From Drechmeria coniospora (Eukaryota; Ascomycota; Sordariomycetes; Hypocreales; Ophiocordycipitaceae), in assembly GCF_001625195.1 (NCBI RefSeq), contig NC_054389.1:5762520-5826519 (forward strand): a stretch of 64,000 nucleotides of DNA. The letters run 5' to 3'. The notes below the pieces were generated by a model that saw nothing but the letters and a program-made list of their open reading frames with translations, did not search any database and was not told where the DNA came from. Both the position numbers and the translations under genes were made by a program. This document shows positions 33,199-43,264 of the stretch, in pieces; position 1 is the first letter of the stretch; the number at the start of each line of letters is the position of its first letter.

Positions 33199-35258
33199 AT
33201 GGAGTCATCGTCGGCCGATAAAGGCTTCTTTCAGAAGAAACCGGCGCTTCCGAATCAGTTTTACGACGATGTGTATTTTCAACGATGCTTTACTCGTACG
33301 TCTGGAGCTTGCTCCCCGTCACGCTTGTGCTGTTGCTTGTTCGCTTGCCAATGCTGCTCTTGGTCAATTGCTGATGATGCAGTCTTTCTGCCGGCCGACA
33401 TAAGGTCCAAGCATCAGGCCGAGGTGGCGGCCCTGGGACGTGACGTCCTCACCGATCAAATTTTCGCTTGGGTCACCGACGCTGAACGCAACAAACCCTA
33501 CGTCAAAGGCGGCGGACGTGACATCTTCGGGAAATGGGTTGGCGAGCTCGTCTGCACCGAAGGGTGGAGGGAGCTGCAAAACTTTGGCATATCCAAGGGG
33601 TACGCTTCGCTCTCCCCACGAGGCAACCTGCTCTACCTGCCCCCTACCCGTCAGTGGTCTGACGTTCCTTCAGCGTCGTGGCGGCCGGCTACGACACCCC
33701 TCACGGGCCCTTTTCGCGACCGCTGCAGTTTCTTCGCACGCACCTGTGGACGGCCTCGTGCGCCAATGTCGGTTGTCCGTCGGCCATGCAGGACGGCGCG
33801 GCCGCACTCCTCCGAAAGCATCTCCACGCGACGCAACCTTCGCCCATGTCGCCGGAGCAGCGAAGAGTGCTGGAGGATGCCTACGACCGTTTGACCTCCC
33901 GGGACCCCAACGTTGCCTGGACCAGCGGCCAGTGGATGACGGAACGGCCTGGCGGTAGCGACGTGTCACGCACGGAAACGACGGCCGCGCGCGTGCCCAA
34001 CGAGGGCGGGCTGGCGTCCAAGCAGCAGAATTTGCCCCTCGGCCCGTGGAGCATCAACGGCTTCAAGTGGTTCTCGAGCGCCACCGACTCTCGCATGACG
34101 GTGCTTCTCGCTCAGACGGAAAAGGGCCTCTCGGCCTTCTTCGCCCCGATGCGGAAGCACGATCCGCTCGCCACCACCATGACGGGCCAGTCACTGACCG
34201 ACGGCGAATGCCTCAACGGCGTGCAGATTTCCCGCCTCAAGAGCAAGTCGGGCACGCAGTCTCTCCCGACCGCCGAGCTGGTCCTCGAGAACATGCGCGG
34301 TTGGCTGCTCGGGCAGGAGGGCAAGGGCATCCAGGAAGTCGCTTCCATCCTGAACCTCACGAGGATCCACTCGGCCATCGGGGCCGTCGGAGGCATCGGT
34401 CGTGGTTTGGGAGTCGTCAAGGCGTACACCCAAGTGCGCGAAATCGGCGCCGGCAAGGGCAAGAGGATCAGGCTCATCGACAGCTCCCTGCACATGCGGA
34501 CTCTGGCCAAGATGACGGCCGAGTACCACAGCCTCATGCTCCTCACCTTCTTCGCCACCTACACCCTCGGCCTCGTCGAGCATCCGGAGGGTGAGCGAGG
34601 GCCGACGCCCGCGCTCGCAGCCTTGGCGCCCCGGACCGCGCTGGCCGAGCCGCTCCTCCGGGTGCTGACCCAGGTGACCAAGGCCTACGTTTGCAAAGCC
34701 TCGGTACCCCTCATGTTCGCCTGCATGGAGGCCCTCGGCGGCGTCGGCTACCTCTGGAACGAGGAAGCCGAGTACATGAACCTCTCGCGCATCTTCCGCG
34801 ACATGTGCGTCGGGCCCATCTGGGAGGGCACGACAGATGTCCTGTGCACGGATTTCGTGCGTGCGCTCAAGCATCCCAAGGGCGGTGCGGACTCGCTTGA
34901 TGCGCTCGAGGAAGTCATCAAGAAGGGCAGCGAATTTCAGGCCAAGGCTGCGAAACCCAGCGGCTGGAACCCTCTGGAACGGTGGGCTGGCCTGCGAGCA
35001 CACGTCGACGAAAGCTCTCAGGCGGACTTGATGACCGAGGGAAGAGAGCTGCTCTGGGCCGTGGCCGAGATTCTGGCCTCGGTGCTCCTGTACGTGGACG
35101 CTGCGACGGATGGGAATGCAGCGGCCGAAGACATCTTCCGTCGCTTCCTCGACGGCAAGTTCGGGATACCACGTCCGGGAGGGAGTCCGATGGAGGAGCT
35201 GCAGAGGGACTTGGCCATCGTCTACGGCACGGATGGTCTCACGGCTTCCAAACTCTGA
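33199..35258 (+). CDS. AidB-like acyl-CoA dehydrogenase family protein
   Basis: Three exons, 33199-33295, 33383-33599 and 33674-35258, all GT-AG, giving 632 residues. It belongs to the FAD-dependent acyl-CoA dehydrogenase fold: the middle domain has MTERPGGSDVS, the AidB-type version of the signature, followed by INGFKWFSSATDS. The C-terminal helical domain has EALGGVGYLWNEE and IWEGTTDVL. Length and signatures fit the AidB-like branch rather than short-chain dehydrogenases. E. coli AidB belongs to the adaptive response to alkylation; the fungal substrate is unknown. No mitochondrial presequence or clear peroxisomal terminal signal is seen (it ends SKL-like: TASKL), and that terminal SKL is in fact the PTS1 tripeptide, so peroxisomal import is plausible. 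Confidence 0.88.
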
Positions 35259-35465
35259 GTCTGAGATGTGGCCGCCGTCTGCTGCTGCGGCGGACAACCT
35301 TGTTGATGAGTGATGTTTTTTGTCACTCATATTGTGCCGATAGAAAATGCCCCTCCCGCGCTCTTTTTTTTTGTTTCGTTTCTACCGTCCTTTCCATCTC
35401 CCGTGCTTCCTTTCCCTCTATATCATGACGGTAAATGAGAGGGGAAAATTCCAAATGCCACGTGT

Positions 35466-35804
35466 TTACTCATGGATCCCATCGCAAGTGCTGGCGAGTC
35501 CCTTGGCGGCGAGCTGGAGGTTTCGGCCGCCCGCCAAGCCAGATTTGCTGACAGCGTAGATCATCTCGCCCGGGGTGGGATCGAGACACTGGAATTCGCT
35601 GTCGACGTTGATGATGCATGCGTCGTTGAACTCGTTGCGGAGAATCTGGTTCTCGTCGGCGAAATGGAGGCAGTACCATCCGCTGGGTTGGTTTGAGCCG
35701 AGGAGCAAGTCGCCGGTGCGCTCATCTCGAGAAAATGGGTCATCAGCAATCGATAGAAAGTGAGCAACAGCCGGCTGGGAGAAGCGAGGTTGACAAATGC
35801 CACT
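35466..35804 (-). CDS. 3' exon of an unrecognised Cys-containing protein (5' end unresolved)
   Basis: An open frame of about 112 residues ending at the stop 35466-35468, possibly beginning at a 3' splice site (tag) at 35807-35805. The translation is balanced and protein-like, with evenly spread cysteines: SGICQPRF, DERTGDLLLGSNQPSGWYC, DACIINVDSEFQCLDPTPGE and a C-terminal STCDGIHE. It resembles small fungal secreted proteins of unknown function, but the expected signal-peptide exon could not be found with confidence upstream (35834-36100). It is convergent with the acyl-CoA dehydrogenase gene, whose stop is only 207 bp away. Confidence 0.45.
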   Translation of the reverse strand, partial: SGICQPRFSQPAVAHFLSIADDPFSRDERTGDLLLGSNQPSGWYCLHFADENQILRNEFNDACIINVDSEFQCLDPTPGEMIYAVSKSGLAGGRNLQLAAKGLASTCDGIHE

Positions 35805-36518
35805 CTACCATCGGTTCCACCACTCTTCGATACTCATCCAAAGTTGCGAGCAGGGTAGTAAGTAACACCCTGTCGTGATTTCCAAAACGGCAATGAACAG
35901 ACTGCCATGACGGGCGATATCATTGTGTGGCTGCTGGATGCCACCCTGTCTGTCCTGGTAGTAAGGCTGGCGCCTTGAACGGGACTATCACGCCGGACGT
36001 TGGCTGCGTCATGTGACGAGATGGAGACGGTGGGATCGACGATCCATCTTGCACGGTTCCATGAAACCATCACATGACATGGACTTGGCGCGCACTGGGC
36101 GGGATGGTCCTACTTCAGAGATTGGCGAATAAGCCCGACGTGCGGACCGGTGCAGTATCATCTAGATGGCGTATCCGGATGTTCACCGTCTAGCAGTACT
36201 ACAAGTCCATACGTCTGCAGCAAGTAGGTCTTACCAGCAGCCCTTGCAAGTACATGGAAGTGCCCTGGGGGCCTCACGTCAGGGACCACGGCAGTCACCA
36301 GGAGCCAGAATCTAGCTGAACCTTGCTTGGTACGTTCCAGGAATCTCGAAATTCTCGCAAAAGGTTGTCGAGAACAGGACACTTGGGGAAACCGCCGCTC
36401 CACCTCATGGCATCTGGACATGAGACAATTCGAGGCGTCATCAATATTGATTCGATGTGGCCGAGAGCGGCTGTTGAAGCAAGACTGGCAAGACAACATG
36501 ATCTAGGACTTTGAAGGG
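35805..36518. other. Intergenic; may hold the missing 5' exon of the preceding gene
   Basis: No feature beyond short frames. The first exon of the Cys-containing protein may lie here. Confidence 0.35.
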
Positions 36519-37520
36519 TCATGTCTTTGACTTAACCAGCAAACCCCATACTCGCGGCATCATGCTCCATGGCTTCTCGTCCCCTTCGATACTGTCATAG
36601 TTTTCCCACTCTCCCGCCGCGGCGATGACGGCCCTAGTGTCGCGCGTTAAATTGCAGCCTCCGACGAACGGCCACCAGAAGGGGTTCCAGAAATCTAGAA
36701 GTGTTAGCGGCCGGGAAACGCCGTCGGCTGGAACGGAGGACCTTTCCGAAAGCACGACGTACATTGCGCCGCAGCGGTAATCCAGTCCGAGCTGCGATGG
36801 TGCTCCCAGAAGATGAGCTTTCCACCCGGCTTGAGCAGGCGGTAGAGCTCCTTGACCACGGCGGTGGGGTTTGGCACGGAGCAGAGCACCTGGATGCTCA
36901 GGACGGTGTCTAGGCTTCCCGCTTCGATTCCGTACCTTTCGAGAACATCGCTGTCCTGGATGCTGCTGGTGATGAGCTCGTACTTGTCCTCGAGCCCTTG
37001 CTCCTCGATTTGCTTCTGGCAGTCGGGGATGAAATATGGATTGCACTCAACACCGAGGATGCGCGTGACCTTGCTCTTGTCAAAGCGGCAGAGCTGGTTG
37101 CCCAGACCCGGACCTAGCTCGAGGACGACACCATCGCATTGGGGGACCAGCTGAGGGACGATGGTCATGTTTGTCTCGAAGCGAACAAAGTTATCGTCTG
37201 GCGGTGTCAGGCTTACACTCTGCCCGGACGAGAGAGAAAAATAGCAGGAACTGCAGTGACGGCAGCGTCGGACCAATCTTGGGAAGCAACCTACTTAACT
37301 CTCGGAACCACGTGTAGCAGCCCAGGTCGAGAAGCTTCGATGCACTAAACAAGACGCGATAGCTCCCTTGCTGGAATGATTTCCTCGCGCTTACAGATAC
37401 GGCTGGGATAGTCGTTAGGGTCGCAGTGTAGGATATTCACGGCCGAGTCATACCCCAGATACCATATCGCACAGGTTCCCAGAGCTCGAGGTAGCTGCTG
37501 ATTCGGTCTTTCCACGTCAT
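36519..37520 (-). CDS. METTL7-like SAM-dependent methyltransferase
   Basis: The core is clear: motif I VVLELGPGLGNQLC, an acidic strand-2 end (GVECNPYF), DTVLSIQVLCSVP and LLKPGGKLIFWEH, then, after an intron, YFWNPFWWPFVGGCNL. The Asn/Pro/Phe/Trp-rich segment and GGCNL are typical of METTL7-type class I methyltransferases. The last two exons are secure (37217-36763, 36694-36519). My model for the N terminus adds exons 37520-37454 and 37344-37299 and closes in frame at 247 residues, but these junctions are tentative. The N-terminal part is hydrophobic/aromatic, as expected for membrane association. Substrate unknown; animal relatives methylate thiols. Confidence 0.7.
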
Positions 37521-39418
37521 TGCCACGCATCGAGAGGTATCGCGAACCGGGTTGGCAGGAGGTCAAGGCGAGTATTGCTCAAGCTCAAGACTGCATGGAC
37601 TGCCTGCATCAGCATGGGTCGGAGATAGTATGGGGGGCAGCTCCAAGCAATAGCACTGGGCAGGCAGTACGACGAGCGTGCACATGTGCATGCAAGAAGC
37701 GGATGTTGGATATTTCGGCGGAGCGAGCAGCTTTTGGACCAACAGTTGGGTTGCCAACTGGCGCTGAGGTTGGTCAGCCGTGTGTGGGTCGAAGCGAGCC
37801 ATCACCGCCAGCTTCACCTTGACGTCCGTCAGACCTCCACCTTGGTGCAGGATGCTTCCCAGCGCCGAGTATCCTACATTCCCCACATCACCAATTGATA
37901 GCCTCCAGCATTACAGCAATGGGTTGGCTATGCCAAGTGGGCAGGCTCCTGTTGATCAGAACAGAATCGACCGACTTCGGACTGCCCCAGGTTGCAGGAC
38001 GGGCAGGAGCTGACAGACGTTTCCGAACTGCGTGCAATGGCCTCGAGCTCTTGTTCCGACTGAATTCTTATGCGTTGATGCACACGCTGATCGTCCTGGA
38101 GTTGAGAGCAGGTCATCACGCGGAAAGAAATGGATAAAGGAAATGGAGGACTCGGTAGAGAATCCATGTGCTGAATGCCAACAGTCGATGATGCAAGCGG
38201 AAGAATGGCACCAAAGATTATCGGATGTATACGTGAACGCAAACTAGTTTTCATGTCCCTTAAGCAAAAGGTGGCTCGGCCCTCTGGTGGTTGACGGCTG
38301 GTTCCTCAATTGCCATCGAACATTACTGCGAGGGAACATTGAGCTTGTCCGGATCATAGGATTTCGTTTAGGGTGGACGTTTAAGGAAACCAGGCAGTTG
38401 CTAGGTAGTAGTTAGTGGCAGATTCCAACGTACACACCAATACAAACATACAGGCAACCAGATTTGAGAACAGTGCTGTATTATTCTTGCATGCAACAGT
38501 GCTTACCTAGGTATGCACATGCACGAGTGAACTTGAGAGTAGTTTCTCAGTAGGACGGAGTAACGATCACGAGTTGGACTGGTGTTGAACCAGGCACATC
38601 ACGTGAAGAGGCCCGGGGGGTCACCTGAAGCCGAAGCCGAAACCCCGCCCTGCGTGCTTGTGAATGAGATTGGTTGCTCACTGTTTCGCACCTACCAGCA
38701 GCGGGGGCGGCCACTGATGTTCATCACCTAAACGCAGCCGCTGCCCACTGGCCCTCTCCTTTCCTGCTGTAATACCACGCTGCAACGTTGGTACAAACAC
38801 CTACAGCATACCTGCAAAAACAGAAGGAAACGGATAGCCGTAGAACTCGTAATGCAAAAAGGCACTGGTGCATCGTGGCCGCCAGATTCTTCGCGGGGAA
38901 ACGAAACCACCAATTGTTGTCTTAAAGTCATCACACGCAATCCCCCATCCTCACCCACGGCGTTCCCTCAAGCTCGGCTTTCACATCTGTTCGTTTTGGC
39001 CCTCCCTCTCCTACCGCGGCGACCCGACCCGACTGAGCAGACGACGGCTCGCCTTCCTCACATTGTCAGCTGCCAGCTGCATCTGCCTCGTCACGCGTCC
39101 ATCGTCGCCCAGGCGGAGGACGCCGGGACACCCTGGCAGGGAACGTCTCCGAGCGAGCGGCTTTTACGGCACCGACCGAGACTTGGCCACGGCAGGTCAT
39201 CCTACATCTGAGTGGCCAACCGACGTACGACGAATCACGTATTACAATACGAGTGCTCGTACCAAGTGCCACGGTGCAGGTCGGCCACACCGTCACCCGC
39301 GACCGGCTGTCAGCTGTCAAGGGTCAACATCGACCGTCCCTTCACCACCCCTGGTCCCTGTGAGGTTCGTCGCTTGCACTGCTGCTACGTACAGCACATG
39401 TACGATTAGGTCCTCGCC
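37521..39418. other. Intergenic, 1.9 kb, no convincing gene
   Basis: Several 70-120-codon frames exist on both strands (for example 37563-37886 minus), but none has recognisable domains or matching introns. The final ~500 bp is C+T-rich and probably the promoter/leader of the deaminase gene. Confidence 0.4.
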
Positions 39419-41236
39419 ATGGCCATGCCCAACGACGTCTGGCGAGACATTGAGCAGGAAATACCATCTCTCTCGGACCCTTTTCTTCAAAAGTACCTCC
39501 AAGGACGTGAGAGTCTCATGCAGAAAGAGAAGTCGTCTCGCTCAGATGCCTCGTTCAGAAACTCGCTGTCTCCAATCGCTCGCCAGGCCTGCGACATCGT
39601 CGACCGCATTCGCAACCATGAGCAGAGCACGGTGTGGACGGCAGAAGTCGAGGAGAACATGGCCAGGGAAACTCGCCAGTGCGTCTTTCCCGGCATGATG
39701 TTCATGATGGCCAAGGAGCGCATGGAAGCCACGAAGCTGTGGAAGATTGTGCGGAAGATGCCCAAGGGTTGCCTTCTCCATGCTCACATGGATGCCATGG
39801 TCGACTTTGACTTTCTGCTCGACGAGCTCATGAAGCTGCCCGGCATGCACATGGCGAGCGACCGGCCCCTCGACACCGATGAAGCCAGGGAATCGGCCGC
39901 GTTCAGCTTCCGGTACCGGGAAAAGGAGAGGACGGAAGGCTCCATCTGGGACGAGTCGTACGAGCGCCAGAGCTTCATCCTGCTCACAAAGGTCGCCGAC
40001 GAATTCCCCGACGGAGGCCGGACCGGCTTCCTGCGCTGGCTCAAGAGTCGCTGCACGCTGTCGACGGTCGACAGTCACGAGCAGCACCACGGCATCGACG
40101 CCATTTGGGAAAAGTTTGCCAAGTGCTTCACCGTCGTCGCCACCATCATTCACTACGAACCCATTTTCCGTTCCTTTCTACGTCGCCTCATGACTCTCCT
40201 CAAGGAAGATGGCGTGAACTGGGCCGAGCTGCGGTATGACCCTCGCTCCCCTTTTGCGACGCTCCCTTCGTCACGACGATTGCTAACCGGGCCGGACCGC
40301 ACTAGCTTTACCTGGCCGCTCAACTATTGCCGCGACCGGCAGGAAGAGGCGGAGCAGGACTACAGCCACATGTTCAAGGTTCTCGCCGAAGAGGTTGCCG
40401 AGTTCAAGTCATGCCCGCAGGGACAAGGTTTCTGGGGCCTCACAACCATCTGGACGACGCTGCGGAGCTTCGAGACGAGACCGCTGGTGGAGAACATGGA
40501 CCACTGCATCAGCACCAAGATGGAATTTCCTCATCTCATCGCCGGCTACGACGTCGTCGGACCCGAGGACCTCGGCAGGCCGCTTGTCGACCTGCTGCCG
40601 GAGCTGTTCTGGTTCCGTAAGCAGTGCACCGAGGAAGGCGTCAACATTCCCTTCTTCTTCCACGCCGGCGAGACGCTCGGCGACGGCTCGAGCACGGACC
40701 GCAACCTGTTCGACGCCATCCTCCTCGGCACGAGACGCATCGGCCACGCCTTCAGCCTCTACAAGCACCCGCTGCTGATCGACATGGTGAAAGAGAAGCG
40801 CATCCTCATCGAGTCGTGCCCCATCTCGAACGAGGTCCTCCGCCTGTGCGGTTCCATCACGGCCCACCCGCTGCCTGCGCTGCTCGCGCGCGGCGTCGCC
40901 TGCTGCTTGTGCAACGACGATCCCGCCATGCTCGGCCAGGACACAGCCGGCATGTCGCACGATTTCTGGCAGGCCTTGCAGGGTTGGGAAAACCTCGGCC
41001 TCGCCGGCTTGGGAAGCATGGCCGAGAACAGCGTCCGATGGGCCGCCTTTGAAGACCAGACGGCGGACCAATGGACCGATGGGATCAAGGCGGCGAGTTT
41101 GGGCACGGGTGTCAAGGCCAATCGCATGAAAGAGTGGCAGGTTGATTGGGAAAAGTTCTGTCTCTGGATCGTGGATGAATTCGGAGAAGAGTTTGGCGCC
41201 GACACCCTCGCCACGGAGACCCAAGTTTGCGGATAG
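39419..41236 (+). CDS. Adenosine deaminase-related protein, ADGF/CECR1 (ADA2) type
   Basis: Two exons, 39419-40233 and 40306-41236. The 72-nt intron is in frame and stop-free, so it reads through as 24 spurious residues; removing it joins WAELR to FTWPLNYCRD as in relatives, giving 581 residues. It has a GTATG donor, a gctaac branch site and a tag acceptor. Metal and catalytic blocks of the adenosine/AMP deaminase family are present: HAHMDA (about residue 121), FFHAGETLGDG, RIGHAFSLYKHP, ESCPISNE, and CNDDPAM in place of the usual S/T-x-(N/S)-DDP. The N-terminal helical segment (PFLQKYLQGRESL) is characteristic of ADGF proteins. No signal peptide is seen, so it is probably intracellular. It deaminates adenosine or a related nucleoside; specificity is unproven. 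Confidence 0.92.
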   Translation: MAMPNDVWRDIEQEIPSLSDPFLQKYLQGRESLMQKEKSSRSDASFRNSLSPIARQACDIVDRIRNHEQSTVWTAEVEENMARETRQCVFPGMMFMMAKERMEATKLWKIVRKMPKGCLLHAHMDAMVDFDFLLDELMKLPGMHMASDRPLDTDEARESAAFSFRYREKERTEGSIWDESYERQSFILLTKVADEFPDGGRTGFLRWLKSRCTLSTVDSHEQHHGIDAIWEKFAKCFTVVATIIHYEPIFRSFLRRLMTLLKEDGVNWAELRYDPRSPFATLPSSRRLLTGPDRTSFTWPLNYCRDRQEEAEQDYSHMFKVLAEEVAEFKSCPQGQGFWGLTTIWTTLRSFETRPLVENMDHCISTKMEFPHLIAGYDVVGPEDLGRPLVDLLPELFWFRKQCTEEGVNIPFFFHAGETLGDGSSTDRNLFDAILLGTRRIGHAFSLYKHPLLIDMVKEKRILIESCPISNEVLRLCGSITAHPLPALLARGVACCLCNDDPAMLGQDTAGMSHDFWQALQGWENLGLAGLGSMAENSVRWAAFEDQTADQWTDGIKAASLGTGVKANRMKEWQVDWEKFCLWIVDEFGEEFGADTLATETQVCG

Positions 41237-42163
41237 GCGTCATCGTAAACGACGAGCAACTTGATGAGAAAAGGGTTCTCGGCCGCCGCATATGCGGCCG
41301 CATCGCGGCTGTTCCTTTTCACCTCGTCATTCAACCCACCGATGCACGATGCGCTCGGTGGCTCGTCCCTAGATAGAGGCCACGATCAGGACAACACTGA
41401 GACTGGCCAGTTCGACATCAACTACGAGAAAGCTTCCTGCAAGGTCGCAACTGCGTTGGGGAGCATCACCTTGACAGATGATGGCCGAGGGCACGACGTG
41501 ACACCCATGCCACCGTGTCAACGTATCATGGCAGATGATTGTCCTGAAACACCTGTTCATGAACGCATTGTCGGCTTAGCCTCGTTGTCGGCCGTCGGCG
41601 CCTAAAGCGGGTTTAGCTGCTCGGCCCTACGAGCGCTCGGGGCTGACGACGGGTGAAGACGGAATTAGAAAACTCTCCTAAACACTGGCCAGTACCGCAG
41701 CCGATGCAGGCGGCTTCCAGGACCAAGATGTTCGAACGATCGTCTGTTTCTCGCTTTCGTCGGTCACGTACTTGCGGCGACATCATCGAGCACGGCAGCG
41801 TCGACAAATGGAAATGGACAGCACCAGGCTCGTACGAATCAGGCCGACCAACGCCAACCCCTTCTATGCGAGATGGGACGATGGGCCACGAGCACGATGA
41901 GGTGGCCACTGCAACATGCGAAACGGCAACGACTCGCTGTCTGGATATTACCCACCTGCCTTGTCAAACGAGAGGCGGGAACGGCCGGCGCGATACGACG
42001 GGACCACGGGTATTATAACTGATCACAAAACGCCCCCAACTCCGGCTCAAATTTCCCCTCTGAGGCATTTGCCCTACCTGCATCCCCCATTCCCTTCCGG
42101 TGCTCATGCTTCCGTGGACGTCGGCATGCCGTGTCCTGTGCTTGTGCTTGTGCACGCATGCGT
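41237..42163. other. Intergenic between convergent genes
   Basis: About 930 bp separating the deaminase and NmrA-like stop codons. No gene is seen. Confidence 0.45.
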
Positions 42164-43264
42164 TCACATCGACTGCCACATGTTTATGAGCCACTGGCTC
42201 AGTCGCAGAGGCTGCACTTCCACCAGGTCGCTTCGTTCGATGGCCTCGTTCAGCGTCGCCCGGCTGAAGTCGTATCGCCCGTTGGCCGTAGCCAAGAGTC
42301 GCTGATAGTACGCCACCCGGTCGACGTCTCCGGCCTCGACGTGGTAGTTCAGGTATGCCTGGAGTTCGGAAGTGGATCGAGTATGACGGTGAAACACCAC
42401 TGACCGTTGTTAGCTTCCGAAGCCGTCCGCCTCTCGACTCCTGCTCGGCGTGGCCAAGGGGGAGCGCGTCCGATGGCCCGTTGGGCACCCACCGTTGCGG
42501 ACGTAGCTGCACGTGTCGACGAGCTCGCGAACCGACATCCGATCGCCGCGCATGGTGAACTCGCTCGGCCATCGCTCGGGACCCAGGTCGATGGCGGCGA
42601 CGAGGAAGCGCACGACGTCGTAGACGGACGACAGGCAGATGCGCACGGTGCGGCCTTTGCTGTCCTTGTCGGCGTACTCGGCCGTCGCGTTGCCGATGTC
42701 GACCAGGTACTCCCCCGGCTTCGCGATTCCCGAGCCGTGGCCGATGTTGAGGTAGCCGAGCCCGTACGGGTGGAAGCGCTCCATGAAGACGCCGCAGGAG
42801 AAGACGGTGTACTTGATGCGGCACTGGGCGGCGAGCTGCTTGAGCAGCGCCATGGCCTGCCCCGACCCGCGGTCGAGCGGATCGTGCTGCTGGGCCGGTC
42901 GCCGGCTCAGAGCTCCCTCGAACTCGGACGGCACAAAGTTTCGGACCCGGCTGCGGGCGGCGGCCTGGATGAGGGCCAGCTGCTCCCTGCCCGAGATCGT
43001 CGATATCACGAGGTCCACGCCTTGGAGGGTGAAGGTCAGGCTCGCGAGGTCGCCGTAGTCGACGACCTGGAGCTGGACCTCTAGCTGGCCGAATTCGGGT
43101 CTCGCCTGCGCCTGGTCAATACGCAGCCGTCCGTGGCTTCACCTGCGTGGAGGCCGAACAGTTCTTGATAAAACAACGACGTTGTAGGCGTTTGCCGCCT
43201 GCGACAGTTGCGTCGCGAGAAGGTACCCGAGGCCGCCTCCTCCGGCGACGGCGATTCGCATCAT
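42164..43264 (-). CDS. NmrA-like / isoflavone-reductase-type NAD(P)-binding protein
   Basis: Exon 1 from 43264 encodes MRIAVAGGGGLGYLLA, a dinucleotide-binding Gly motif, to about 43160. Exon 2 is about 43105-42493, with VDLVISTISGREQLALI, VRNFVPSEFEG and FSCGVFMERFHPYG, the family's central blocks. Exon 3 (42399-42164) has the C-terminal LLATANGRYDFSRATLNEA. The second intron is secure (GT-AG, in frame). The first is ambiguous: either a weak GTTCGG donor at 43159 or a GTGAAG donor closer to exon 2; both can be made in frame. Length about 317 residues, normal for the family. These proteins act as redox sensors or reductases; the substrate is unknown. Confidence 0.8.

Noticed and set aside
35284..35331. 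Terminator-like hairpin after the acyl-CoA dehydrogenase stop
   Set aside because: tgagtga/tcactca arms are only 7 bp around a T-run; eukaryotic Pol II genes do not use such terminators, so it is probably chance.
33199..43264. Possible metabolic gene cluster (dehydrogenase, methyltransferase, NmrA-like reductase)
   Set aside because: No backbone synthase, transporter or pathway regulator is present, the genes are widely spaced, and an adenosine deaminase sits among them.
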